From Qipengyuania seohaensis (lineage in GTDB: Bacteria; Pseudomonadota; Alphaproteobacteria; Sphingomonadales; Sphingomonadaceae): a stretch of 64,000 bases of DNA. The stretch spans positions 372,001 through 436,000 of the forward strand of contig NZ_CP024920.1 in the NCBI RefSeq assembly GCF_002795865.1. Reading direction: 5' to 3'. Of this stretch, positions 50,918 through 59,985 are shown one piece after another. The notes under the pieces were generated by a model. That model was not told the DNA's origin and searched no databases. It saw nothing but the letters and a program-made list of their open reading frames with translations. The first letter of the stretch is position 1. Each line of letters begins with the position of its first letter. Made by a program: the position numbers and the translations under genes.

Positions 50918-52018
50918 GTGGAAGCGCGCGAACGTATATGCGAACCGCCCCGCCCACTCACAAAGAGACCTCCGATCGAAACCAGCACTCCCATTCAGCC
51001 TACGCCAGCGCCCAGTCGCAAGGACACGGCCAGAACACTCGCCGCCTCACTACGGGCATACGGTGCTCCAGCGATGTGGCGGAGCATCTTCGAACTGGCC
51101 CTGACGTTCTTGCTGTTCGCAGCATGCTGGTGGATCGCGGTTTTCGGGACGACGCGTGGCAACTACCTTGCACTCATTGCGGTAGCGCCGGCTGCCGGGC
51201 TCCTGCTTCGCCTTTTCATCATACAGCATGATTGCGGGCATGGAGCGTTTTTCGCGCGTCGGCAGGCAAACGATCGGGTCGGGTCGGCGCTGGGTGTGTT
51301 GACTATGACCCCTTACCTCGTCTGGAAGCGCGCTCACGCAGTGCATCATGCGACATCGGGGAATCTCGACGCTAGGGGGATGGGCGATATCGATACACTG
51401 ACAGTCCGGGAATACCGGGCACGCTCAACCTGGGCCCGTTTTCTCTACCGGGTCTATCGTCATCCGGTGATCATGTTCGGGGTTGGACCCGTCTATCTAT
51501 TCGTGCTGCGGCATCGCCTTCCCGTGGGACAGATGAAGGCCGGTTGGGGGCCGTGGAAAAGCGCGATGGCAACCAATCTGGCGATCGCGGGCGCGCTGGT
51601 CGGGCTATCGTTTGTCTTCGGTTTGGCAACCGTCATGTCGGTCCACCTGGCAATCGTGATCCTCGCCGCGTCCGGTGGCGTCTGGATGTTTTACGTCCAG
51701 CACCAATTCGAAGGTACGCATTGGGCATCGAAGGATGACTGGTCCTTTCATGAAGCGTCGCTCTACGGCAGTTCGTATTATGCGCTGCACCCGATCTTTC
51801 ATTGGTTCACCGGGAACATCGGGCTGCACCACATTCATCATCTAGCGAGCCGCATCCCATTTTATCGCTTGCCGGAAGTTATGAGAGCTTTTCCCGCTTT
51901 GCGAGAGACCGGCAAGATTGGCGTGTGGCATAGCCTCAAAAGCGTGCGATTGACCCTTTGGGACGAAGCGAACCGAAGCCTGGTAAGCTTTAGAGACGCG
52001 AAGGCTTTGGCAGACTAG
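50918..52018 (+). CDS. fatty-acid desaturase (DesA-like)
   Basis: 366 residues from GTG at 50918. The three His boxes are HDCGHGAF, HAVHH and HHIHH, and there are several membrane segments (ELALTFLLFAACWWIAVF; AIAGALVGLSFVFGLATVMS). It inserts double bonds in acyl chains of membrane lipids using a di-iron centre. The N-terminal 45 residues are Pro-rich, and the start is uncertain. It faces the Crp/Fnr gene tail to tail (51 bases). Confidence 0.87.
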   Translation: MEARERICEPPRPLTKRPPIETSTPIQPTPAPSRKDTARTLAASLRAYGAPAMWRSIFELALTFLLFAACWWIAVFGTTRGNYLALIAVAPAAGLLLRLFIIQHDCGHGAFFARRQANDRVGSALGVLTMTPYLVWKRAHAVHHATSGNLDARGMGDIDTLTVREYRARSTWARFLYRVYRHPVIMFGVGPVYLFVLRHRLPVGQMKAGWGPWKSAMATNLAIAGALVGLSFVFGLATVMSVHLAIVILAASGGVWMFYVQHQFEGTHWASKDDWSFHEASLYGSSYYALHPIFHWFTGNIGLHHIHHLASRIPFYRLPEVMRAFPALRETGKIGVWHSLKSVRLTLWDEANRSLVSFRDAKALAD

Positions 52019-52069
52019 ATTGCGGGATGCCGAAGGTTCGGCTCCGCGCGGAGGGCTCCCTATCCCGAT

Positions 52070-52792
52070 TTATAGCCTCTTCTCCAACCTGCGGTGAAGA
52101 TAGTTTTCATCGAAACCTGCAATGCGGACGAGTTGGATGGCATCGGCAATAATCAGCTTGCCGCGGTTCAGTTCCATCGTCCCCTTCAACTTCAATTCCT
52201 TGAGAATACGGTTGATGTGCACGGGTGTCATTCCAAGCGCATCGGCAAGCACGACCTGCGAAAGCGGAAGCTCGAGTTTCGCATCGTCGGAAACGCCAAT
52301 CTGGTGCATCCGTAAATAAAGCTCGCAAATCAGGTGTGCGACACGTTCGATACTCGTTCGCCGACCCATGCTGACGATCCACGCGCGCATGGTGCCTTCG
52401 TCGACCAATTGCGAAATGTACATCGCGTTCGCAAAAGATGGATGCTGGTCAAGCAACTCGTGCATACGCTCGCGCGAAATCACGGCAACCCTCGCTTTCG
52501 TCACCGCCTGAATACTGTGATCCATTTCTTGCACAAGGTCGGTATGCAGGTCGCAAGCATCGCCCGGAACAAGGAAGGCGATGATCTGACGAGAACCATT
52601 GGGAAGGATTTTGTAGCGACAGACCCAGCCTTCCAGCACGATAAACACCGGACCGGTCTTGTCGCCTTCCCGGATCAGGTCTTGCTTTGCGGCATAAATA
52701 TTCACCGAAGACATCGCCGCCTCGATTTCCGATGCCACATCCGAATCAAGCGACACAAAGCTTTCTAATTTTCGGATGAATGGGTTCGACAT
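52070..52792 (-). CDS. Crp/Fnr-family transcription regulator
   Basis: 240 residues: an N-terminal cNMP-type beta-barrel (TGPVFIVLEGWVCRYKILPN), a long dimer helix, and an HTH_Crp domain (LPLSQVVLADALGMTPVHIN, RILKELKLKGTMELNRGKL). The barrel lacks the Cys cluster of Fnr and a clear cAMP pocket, so the ligand is unknown. A close paralogue lies at 56022-56747. Divergent from the small gene at 52957. Confidence 0.88.
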   Translation of the reverse strand: MSNPFIRKLESFVSLDSDVASEIEAAMSSVNIYAAKQDLIREGDKTGPVFIVLEGWVCRYKILPNGSRQIIAFLVPGDACDLHTDLVQEMDHSIQAVTKARVAVISRERMHELLDQHPSFANAMYISQLVDEGTMRAWIVSMGRRTSIERVAHLICELYLRMHQIGVSDDAKLELPLSQVVLADALGMTPVHINRILKELKLKGTMELNRGKLIIADAIQLVRIAGFDENYLHRRLEKRL

Positions 52793-52956
52793 TGCAGGGG
52801 CCTACAGCAAAGGCGAGAGCATAAAAATTGCGCAATGTTATTATAGGTTGTTGATTATAGCACAGGTCGAGTGCTAGTTCAGCACATCGTCGTAATTTTT
52901 CGTTCAGGCACCGGCGGCTGGAGGGCAACGCCCTTCGCTTGGAAAGGTGAGTATCG

Positions 52957-53214
52957 ATGCCCGACGTAGCCCTAATCGACCTTGTTCCAGGAGAGGAACC
53001 TCATGGCCGTGCAGCCCTGCTGCTTGTCGAAAGCCTGATGCATGGCCTGATCGAACGTTCGGTGATCACTCCCCGCGACGCGCTCAACATCGCCGTAGCC
53101 GCCTGCGAAATCGATCTCGTCGTCGGTGAACATAATGGAGAGACGACGGAGAATCGCTCGACGTCCCAGCAATTGCTGGACAAGATAGTGATGAGCCTGC
53201 GCTCTGAAATTTGA
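52957..53214 (+). CDS. small conserved protein
   Basis: 85 residues with GGAAAGG ribosome site. The sequence ALLLVESLMHGLIERSVITP then RDALNIAVAACEIDLVVGE is helical and regular, with a polar tail. No family is recognised. It diverges from the Crp/Fnr gene, whose control it may share. Confidence 0.6.
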   Translation: MPDVALIDLVPGEEPHGRAALLLVESLMHGLIERSVITPRDALNIAVAACEIDLVVGEHNGETTENRSTSQQLLDKIVMSLRSEI

Positions 53215-53235
53215 GCGGCCGATCCACGCTGTACT

Positions 53236-53937
53236 CTACACTGCGCCCTTGCCTGTCATAACGTGCGGCACTGTCTTCATAACTATCAGCAGATCGACCA
53301 GAAGCGATTTCCGCGCGATATAGTCCGTGTCGATCCGGACGCGGTCCTTGTAGGCCAAGTCCGTCCTTCCGCTGATCTGCGCTGCCCCGGTAATGCCCGG
53401 ACGGACGGAGCAATATGCTGCGAAATTCTCGCCATATCTAGCTATCTCATCCGCGACGATCGGGCGCGGCCCTACAATGCTCATCTCACCCCGGAGAACG
53501 TTCAGCAGCTGGGGCAGCTCGTCCAGGCTTGAACGCCGTAGAAAACGGCCCAGCGCCGTCACCCGTGGGTCTTTCCTGAGCTTCTGACTGTCGTGCCATT
53601 CTGCAGCAGCATCGGGATCGTTATCGAGCACGTCAGCAAGGCGGAATTCCGCATCGATTACCATGCTTCGGAACTTGAGGCATCCGAACCATTTTCCTTC
53701 CTGTCCGATGCGACGGTGAGCGAAGAAGACGGGGCCAGGGTCCTTGATCCGGATAGCCAGCGCAATCATCCCGAATAGGGGTGCAAGCATAACCAGGGCG
53801 AAAGCCGACATTCCCACATCCAGTGTTCTCGTCATCCATCGGGAAGGGCTTGATCTCCCGACTGCACCAATCGGATTTTTTGCATTTGTGTACCCGTTCG
53901 CAGCCTCTGGCAGATCTCGGGGAGCGGAGTATTTCAC
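53236..53937 (-). CDS. exopolysaccharide undecaprenyl-phosphate sugar-1-phosphate transferase
   Basis: 233 residues, PHPT-type sugar transferase. One membrane segment ([20 protein letters not shown]) precedes the catalytic region: [61 protein letters not shown] and [13 protein letters not shown]. It transfers the first sugar-P to the lipid carrier for repeat-unit or capsule synthesis. It probably works with the glycosyltransferase cluster at 56.8-64 kb. Confidence 0.92.
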   Translation of the reverse strand: MKYSAPRDLPEAANGYTNAKNPIGAVGRSSPSRWMTRTLDVGMSAFALVMLAPLFGMIALAIRIKDPGPVFFAHRRIGQEGKWFGCLKFRSMVIDAEFRLADVLDNDPDAAAEWHDSQKLRKDPRVTALGRFLRRSSLDELPQLLNVLRGEMSIVGPRPIVADEIARYGENFAAYCSVRPGITGAAQISGRTDLAYKDRVRIDTDYIARKSLLVDLLIVMKTVPHVMTGKGAV

Positions 53938-54291
53938 TCAGCCCAACCCGAAAATTTGCGCAATAGAGACGGTGGGAAATGAGTAGTTGCGATGGATCAT
54001 CAGAAATCTTGCACCAGATAATTGCCGAACAGGCTCATCTGATATTTGGATTTCCGGCGACGCTCCCTAACCTGATTGGGACACCTCGTTGGCACTTATG
54101 CTTTAGAAAATAGAAGCCTGATTTCTTACATAGTTTAGTGAAAGGGAGAGGCGCCGTTTCTAAGCGCAGGACTGCATGGCACCTCTCCGCGACCAAACCT
54201 GTCGATACTCCAGACCGCGAAGCGACGGCTTGGGCTGGAGGGCGCCGATGGGAAAACAACTGCTGGACAATCCGGCCGACAGCGCGAAGCC
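53938..54291. other. gene-free stretch of about 350 bases
   Basis: Nothing convincing is visible on either strand. It likely carries the promoters of the sugar transferase (minus) and the small membrane protein (plus). Confidence 0.4.
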
Positions 54292-54663
54292 ATGAAAACA
54301 GTGCGCCGCACCGCTTGGCTGCTCATTTTCGCTAGCATTGCCACGGCGGTCGTACTGGTCGCCACCCCCAATGATACCGGCATACTTGGCGCCCTGCCAT
54401 GGGCTACAGGTGCCGGGATATTGATTGTCGCATCGGCGCGCAGATTGGTATCGAAGTCGCGGCGAACTTTCCTGATAGTGGCCATCGCCCTTTTAGCTCT
54501 GCTAGGTGCTGTGGGGGCCGTAGCTTCGTGGTGGTCGATGGAATTTTGGCTTGCAGGCGCACAATTGCTCATTGTCGTCAGTGCAGCCGGAACGGCTTTC
54601 TGGGCGGCAAATGTCCGCCGCTCTTCGAGCCGCGATTATCTCGAGGGTTATTTCAGCGAATAG
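54292..54663 (+). CDS. small polytopic membrane protein
   Basis: 123 residues with four likely membrane helices (AWLLIFASIATAVVLVATP; WATGAGILIVASARRL; FLIVAIALLALLGAVGAV; LLIVVSAAGTAFWAANV). No family is recognised. It overlaps the convergent Rap1a-like gene by 11 bases. Confidence 0.55.
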   Translation: MKTVRRTAWLLIFASIATAVVLVATPNDTGILGALPWATGAGILIVASARRLVSKSRRTFLIVAIALLALLGAVGAVASWWSMEFWLAGAQLLIVVSAAGTAFWAANVRRSSSRDYLEGYFSE

Positions 54664-55027
54664 GTTCGCAGGGAAAGCGCTGGTGCAATGCGGTGATGAC
54701 CACCGAAGCAGCCTGGGAACTGGATGCCTGAGGATGCTCTGTCATATATTCCGTGAATACATCCACGAGTTGCCCTTGGCTGGACCCAGCGGGCACGCAC
54801 GGCTCGCCGAGTTCAAGCCAGACCTTGTAGGATCGCGCCGCATCGGCGACACCGGCAATATATGCAAAGCAATAGGATTTCGCGAAGCTCGAAGTGCTCG
54901 TGCATTTGGCGAGCAGGTCCCCTGCGGTCTGGAAACCCTGAAGACTTTCTTGAGGATGGACCGCGGGCGTCAGGAGACACGAAGCCGCGACCAAACAAAA
55001 GAAGGTTCTTACCCCCGAAGCCGTCAT
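54653..55027 (-). CDS. Rap1a/Tai-like exported protein
   Basis: 124 residues from ATG at 55027. It has a signal peptide (TFFCLVAASCLLTPAVH), then the Rap1a pattern: GFQTAGDLLAKCTSTSSFAK, SYCFAYIAGVADAARSY, conserved Cys pairs and a C-terminal amphipathic helix. Relatives are T6SS amidase immunity proteins, but many lie elsewhere. Its start overlaps the SleB-like hydrolase stop (TGATG), so it may restrain or partner that hydrolase. Confidence 0.75.
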   Translation of the reverse strand: MTASGVRTFFCLVAASCLLTPAVHPQESLQGFQTAGDLLAKCTSTSSFAKSYCFAYIAGVADAARSYKVWLELGEPCVPAGSSQGQLVDVFTEYMTEHPQASSSQAASVVITALHQRFPCEPIR

Positions 55028-55962
55028 CAGTTCTTCCTGTCCAGAGTCAGAGACCCACAAGTGCCGGTTCGCACGTCGGTGCATGACTTGCCGGTAATTT
55101 CCGAAGCCTGCGCCATTTCAAGCGGGCGGGGGACGAAGGCTTTGGTCCCCGAAGGATGTACGGTTTCTTCCTCGCCGGTTGCTGCGAGAGTCGACCCGAA
55201 TGGCACCGGCGTGTCGGCGGGCCCGAGTGGGAGTGGATCTGAGATCGCGGGCTCGTTGCCGCGATAGTTGCGGCTAAATGCGGCCGTTTCGCCTGCACCT
55301 CCCTGCCACCTGTAAAAAACATGAAGACCGATATCGCCGATCTTCGACAGGCTCGAGCTCCAATAGGGAGTTACATAATTGGCGTGGTAATGCGTGGCTG
55401 ATCCCACGGCCGGATAGCCCGTTCCTTCCAACGCCGATCGAGCAATCGTCTCAGCGAACGACCACTTTCCTGGGGCAGGCGCGCGGAGCAAAGAACCGTC
55501 GCATGTAAAGGTAAACTGACACCCTGTTGTCCTGGTCGAGCCTTGGAAAACGACCCCACATACGGTGTCGGGAAAAGCCGGGTGTCGAACCCTGTTAAGG
55601 ATCACTTGTGCCACTGCGCGTTGACCATCGGCGCTTTCAGATCCCGCTTCGTAATAGATCGCATTCGTCATGCACTCGAGCGCCCGGACCAGATCGACAG
55701 GATTCTTTGAATTATTTTCGAAGGCTTTCATCAGCTCCGCAGGGTCCGCCTCCTGTATGATAGCTAGCCGGTTGTCGTTTCGCCCGGAGATTATCGCCTT
55801 AGTGAATGTTGCCCGCTGCTCTTCGACCGGTTGCGGACTCTGCTTATCCGGCAATGGGCCACCGAGAAAGACGACGGACAAGGCAACCACCAGTCCCAAC
55901 GCCGATAGCAAAGCAATGCGATATCGCTGAAATTTCGAAGCCTGTGTGTCGGAAAAGGGCAT
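55027..55962 (-). CDS. SleB-like cell-wall hydrolase
   Basis: 311 residues from ATG at 55962 (an ATG lies one codon upstream). An N-terminal anchor (RIALLSALGLVVALSVVFLG) precedes the Hydrolase_2 domain: LECMTNAIYYEAGSESADGQ, RAVAQVILNRVRHPAFPDTV, CGVVF, CQFTFTCDG and ATHYHANYVTPYWS. It acts on periplasmic peptidoglycan. It is coupled to the downstream Rap1a-like gene. Confidence 0.87.
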   Translation of the reverse strand: MPFSDTQASKFQRYRIALLSALGLVVALSVVFLGGPLPDKQSPQPVEEQRATFTKAIISGRNDNRLAIIQEADPAELMKAFENNSKNPVDLVRALECMTNAIYYEAGSESADGQRAVAQVILNRVRHPAFPDTVCGVVFQGSTRTTGCQFTFTCDGSLLRAPAPGKWSFAETIARSALEGTGYPAVGSATHYHANYVTPYWSSSLSKIGDIGLHVFYRWQGGAGETAAFSRNYRGNEPAISDPLPLGPADTPVPFGSTLAATGEEETVHPSGTKAFVPRPLEMAQASEITGKSCTDVRTGTCGSLTLDRKN

Positions 55963-56021
55963 CATACCTGATCGTTTGGCTCGACCAACTTTGCCATAAA
56001 CCAGGTTTGCTTCGGCAACTT

Positions 56022-56747
56022 TCAACTTACCAGTTCACGTACCCCCGGCAGGAGATACTCGCGGTCGAAGCCAGCAAGCCTTTCTAGCCTGGAGAGATCA
56101 TGTACTGTCAGTCGTTTGCCATGAAGGGTGATCAGCCCGGCCTGGCGCAGATCCTGGAGTTTCCGGTTGGTGTGGACTGGCGTCAGACCAAGCACATCCG
56201 CCAGATCGTCCTGTGTCAGTGGGAAGGCGAAACTATCGCCATCTACCTGGTTTATAAGCTCGAGGCGGAAGCGCACTTCGCAGATTAGATGCGCAGTGCG
56301 CTCTAGTGCGTTGCGCCTGCCGATACTGACTATCCACGCGGAAAGTATCGAACTCTCGAAATTCGCATAGCGCCTGATCGCCACCGCGATGTCTGGGGCA
56401 TTCAGTTTGATCTCTCGCCAGTCGCGCTGCTCGATGAATGCAACCTGCAACGAAGACAAGGCAACGATGTCATGCGTCGATTGGGCGTGTGGATTGGCAT
56501 TGAAATGGCACATGTCACCCGGAAGAAGCAGACCGAAAATCTGCCGCGATCCATCCCGTAGAATCTGGCACCTGGCTGCCCAGCCATCGGTGATGATCGG
56601 AAAGGGTGATAGCGGATCACCGTGCCGTACGACGTGCCTTTTCGCTTGATAGGAGCGCGATCTCGCGCTCAGAAAATCGAGAGCCACTTTCGATCCCTGA
56701 CCCAGTCCGGAAAGTTGATCGAGTATGGTTGCTAAGTTGCCGTGCAA
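56022..56747 (-). CDS. Crp/Fnr-family transcription regulator, second copy
   Basis: 241 residues with a cNMP-like barrel (PFPIITDGWAARCQILRDGS) and HTH_Crp (LTQDDLADVLGLTPVHTNRK, LQDLRQAGLITLHGKRL). It is a paralogue of the regulator at 52070 with the same end pattern (RLERLAGFDREYL versus VRIAGFDENYL). The two flank the sugar-transferase/SleB segment, and may control envelope or polysaccharide genes. The targets are unknown. Confidence 0.88.
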   Translation of the reverse strand: MHGNLATILDQLSGLGQGSKVALDFLSARSRSYQAKRHVVRHGDPLSPFPIITDGWAARCQILRDGSRQIFGLLLPGDMCHFNANPHAQSTHDIVALSSLQVAFIEQRDWREIKLNAPDIAVAIRRYANFESSILSAWIVSIGRRNALERTAHLICEVRFRLELINQVDGDSFAFPLTQDDLADVLGLTPVHTNRKLQDLRQAGLITLHGKRLTVHDLSRLERLAGFDREYLLPGVRELVS

Positions 56748-56857
56748 AGGTGCGCCCCTGTCCTAATTCGGGAACCCACCTAGTTTAAGAAGAGAAATCA
56801 ATCACTCACATAGGTCAACTTTTTATAGAACGATGAGATAGATAAAAACTCACCAAC

Positions 56858-58789
56858 TCAAGTTTGCGATCCACTGAACGCCCTAATGAAACTGCCTCCA
56901 ATTCTCGCGGAAACCTTTTTGCCGAAAATTTCGACCACCCAGCGATAGAAGTACTTGTTGGCCGGGCGGCGCACCCAAGCCTTCAAGGCGTAAGCCACAG
57001 CCTTGGTGATACTTCCTGCCTGACTGTCGAGTTCGCGCTTTGCGCTATCCATCAAATAGAGATTATCGACACCAAGCTTTTGCATGTCGCCATGATAGCG
57101 CTCGAACACGCGCCCGCGGGCGATCCGGTTTGCCAAATGGTTTTGGGACAGCCTGCCTTCGGCAGAGACACCTATTTGCTCCTCGCCATCGAAATAAGTG
57201 GCGAGAGGTTCGCCGATAAAGCCGATCTCGAAGAACCGCGAGATCCGGATCATCAGGTCGTAATCTTCGATCGCTGGCAAGGAGGTGTCGTACCCCCCGG
57301 TAAGTTCAAGGGCGCTTTTGCGAAACATGACCGTGGTTCCGCCACCCTTGACCACGTTCTTGACCAGCATCGTCGAGTAGAGCTCGCCGCCATACTCAGG
57401 TCGTTCGACAATATTCCTCGCCCCCGCGCCGCTTATCCGGATACCGGTGTAGGTCATGCCAACCCGTACACTGCTGGCCTGCATCGCCAGCGCTTGCGTA
57501 CGAAGCTTTCCTAAATGCCAGAAGTCGTCGGAATCGCAAAAAGCTATCAATTCGCCCTGGGCTTCGGCGATCCCACGGTTCCTCGCAGCACCGACACCTG
57601 CGTTGGCTTCCAGGCGTATGACGCGGAGCCTTGGGTCGGCAATTGCACGAATTTGGGCATCGGTATCGTCCGTCGAACAGTCATCAACCACTATAAGCTC
57701 AAAATTGGTATAATCCTGGGCCAAAATGCTGAGGATAGTCCGCTTTATCGACTTCGCGCGATTGAACGTCGGCACGACGACGCTAACGAAAGGTGTGGGG
57801 CCCGTTGCATTTCCCGGCATTTGGAGGGAAAGGGTCTGGATCGTTGGCATCCCGTTCCCGCCCCCAAAGCTTGATCGACTGTTGATAGGCTCGACCAACC
57901 GCGACCATACCATGCGCATACGCCACGTCAGGTTTGCATTCAGAGTCTCCAGGTCCTCGAGCGAAAGAATGGCGTTATGGCAACGAATGGAAAGCGCCGG
58001 GTTTTTCCGCGGGATATCTGCCCGGACAGCACTATAAGCTCTCCGCAGATCGCCTGCATATCGCTTTGCCAGACTGCGAGTTTCAAGCCTGCTTGTAACC
58101 GTGTCGAGCACGTCGAGCCGCGACTCCAGCCCGGCCGGTGTCGCACGCTGAGCTGACACGCTCGAGGACTCTTCGGGCAGCTTGCGATAGAAGGCACAAC
58201 CTTCTTTGGCACGGACAAGGGAGTTTCCTGCAAGAAAGGCACGCATCATAATGTCGCCATCCTGATTGACCTGCACGCCTGGATCCCAGCCCCCCGATTT
58301 TTCATAGGCGCCCCGCGACCAAAGCACCGAACACGGAGGCTGATACCAGCCTCCCAGCCACGCAGCGAGATCGTCCTGTCCCGCAAGTCGTGGCAAACAA
58401 GAGGCTGGAGCTGGTTGCCAGCTGTCGTTTTCTGCGACGAGCCTCTTCCAATCGCAGCACGCGATCTGACCCCGATTGTCGATGAGAGCTTCCTCTAACG
58501 AGGCCAGCGCGTTCGGCGTCAGGAGGTCGTCGGCATCGAAGAACATTAGGCCATCGCCGCGCGACTTTCGCACTCCTGCCAGCCTCGCAAAATTGGCCCC
58601 GCGTTCATTCACCTCGATGACACGCACTGCCTTGCCAAATGATCTGGCGATCGCCCTGCTATCATCCGTCGAACCGTTGTCGGCCACGATGATCTCGTCG
58701 GGCGGACGCTTCTGGATAAGGAGGCTGGTGAGTGCCGGTCCGAGATAAGCCTGCGCGTTGTAGCACGGCACGACAGCGGAAATTATCAT
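56858..58789 (-). CDS. two-domain GT2 glycosyltransferase
   Basis: 643 residues from ATG at 58789, which overlaps the GT61 stop (ATGA). Domain 1 (about 1-230) reads ISAVVPCYNAQAYLGPALTS and MFFDADDLLTP. Domain 2 (from about 335) reads VSVVVPTFNRAKSIKRTILS, VVDDCSTDDTDAQI and AFCDSDDFW. Both keep GT-A DxD-type motifs, so two sugar additions by one polypeptide are likely. It is the last gene of the minus-strand polysaccharide run. Confidence 0.9.
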   Translation of the reverse strand: MIISAVVPCYNAQAYLGPALTSLLIQKRPPDEIIVADNGSTDDSRAIARSFGKAVRVIEVNERGANFARLAGVRKSRGDGLMFFDADDLLTPNALASLEEALIDNRGQIACCDWKRLVAENDSWQPAPASCLPRLAGQDDLAAWLGGWYQPPCSVLWSRGAYEKSGGWDPGVQVNQDGDIMMRAFLAGNSLVRAKEGCAFYRKLPEESSSVSAQRATPAGLESRLDVLDTVTSRLETRSLAKRYAGDLRRAYSAVRADIPRKNPALSIRCHNAILSLEDLETLNANLTWRMRMVWSRLVEPINSRSSFGGGNGMPTIQTLSLQMPGNATGPTPFVSVVVPTFNRAKSIKRTILSILAQDYTNFELIVVDDCSTDDTDAQIRAIADPRLRVIRLEANAGVGAARNRGIAEAQGELIAFCDSDDFWHLGKLRTQALAMQASSVRVGMTYTGIRISGAGARNIVERPEYGGELYSTMLVKNVVKGGGTTVMFRKSALELTGGYDTSLPAIEDYDLMIRISRFFEIGFIGEPLATYFDGEEQIGVSAEGRLSQNHLANRIARGRVFERYHGDMQKLGVDNLYLMDSAKRELDSQAGSITKAVAYALKAWVRRPANKYFYRWVVEIFGKKVSARIGGSFIRAFSGSQT

Positions 58790-59985
58790 GCGAGCTGGTC
58801 GATGATCTCGAGCAAGGCATCGATATCGACGGTGAGATCGCGGTCTAGAGGGTTCGGAGCACTTCCCGCTTCGACCGGCAGCAGCCAGTAACCGATCCCC
58901 AATGCACAAGCGAGCGCATAGAAATTCGGGTTAGGAAAGTCGCCGTCCGCCATCTCGACAAGCTGCGCACCCTCGGCGCATAAGAGTATGTTCGTGATTC
59001 CGGCCCCGTGCGGTGCGACAACGACGCGCGTCTCTTGCATCAGGCACACTTGCTCTTCGAAAGTCAGCTCTTCCATCAGGATTGTTTCAAAGCCTTCAGC
59101 TTCGAGCGCCGGACGCAAGGACATTTCATTAGTGATTTGTCGGCCTTTGGCTGATGCCCGGCTGACGTAGATCTTGCGCCAAGGCGGAGGCGCAGATGTT
59201 TGGCCGAAGGCAGTACGCACCGATCTCAACAGCTCGGGATTGAAGCGATCCGTGCCTAAAATGGTGAGGCGATCGACCGAAACTGGAAGCAACGGATCGA
59301 ACTGTTGCAAGGACGAACAGTCAATATCGAGCATGCGGAGCGAGGCATCCATGACCGCCGTTCTCCTCGTCGGCATCAGCACCTCGTCGAGGCGCTCCAT
59401 TCCCTTGATAAGAAGCAATTTGGGAAGATGCGCGGTCAACCAGTGGGAATGGTTGTGGTATGCGCGTTCAGCGAACCAGACTCCCGAAACATAATGTTGC
59501 GTCTCGCCCGTCCTTGGCAACGCAGCTACATGCGCGGGACGATGTGATATCTCGCGCACCTCGATCGATGTCTCGTCGGGAGCGATGATGGCGGGGAAGT
59601 AATCGCCCTTCGATGGCGTATCGAAAGCGATCACTTGGCACACGGCAAGTTCGGCCAAGAATGTTTCGGCGCTGAACCGCGATGGGACATCGTACATCGA
59701 GTAGCCCCACAAACTACCATCGCGGGAAAGTTTGTTCCGGCTCGAAATATTCTTGGGCAACGGATTTTCCACTGTGCGCGGCGGCGAAAGTTGTTCGATG
59801 AAGCCAGCCGTTGGCACGCGTGCAAGATACTGGCGCACGCTTTCCCTGCGACGCCAACGATAGCCGAGCGTCGCAGGCGGGATGCCATGTTCGATCGCCC
59901 TTTCCGGCATACGTTTCCAATGCCAGCGCGCCTTTCCTATTGCAGCATTCGCGAAGCTGCTGGTTCGTTCGAATAGGCTTTTCAC
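58786..59985 (-). CDS. GT61-family glycosyltransferase
   Basis: 399 residues from GTG at 59985, chosen because it overlaps the ABC stop as GTGA; an ATG at 60021 would overlap by 40 bases. The C-terminal GT61 pattern is KIYVSRASAKGRQITNE, EGFETILMEELTFEEQVCLM, VVVAPHGAGITNILLCAEG and QLVEMADGDFP. It adds a sugar during polysaccharide assembly. The donor is unknown. Confidence 0.85.
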   Translation of the reverse strand: MKSLFERTSSFANAAIGKARWHWKRMPERAIEHGIPPATLGYRWRRRESVRQYLARVPTAGFIEQLSPPRTVENPLPKNISSRNKLSRDGSLWGYSMYDVPSRFSAETFLAELAVCQVIAFDTPSKGDYFPAIIAPDETSIEVREISHRPAHVAALPRTGETQHYVSGVWFAERAYHNHSHWLTAHLPKLLLIKGMERLDEVLMPTRRTAVMDASLRMLDIDCSSLQQFDPLLPVSVDRLTILGTDRFNPELLRSVRTAFGQTSAPPPWRKIYVSRASAKGRQITNEMSLRPALEAEGFETILMEELTFEEQVCLMQETRVVVAPHGAGITNILLCAEGAQLVEMADGDFPNPNFYALACALGIGYWLLPVEAGSAPNPLDRDLTVDIDALLEIIDQLA

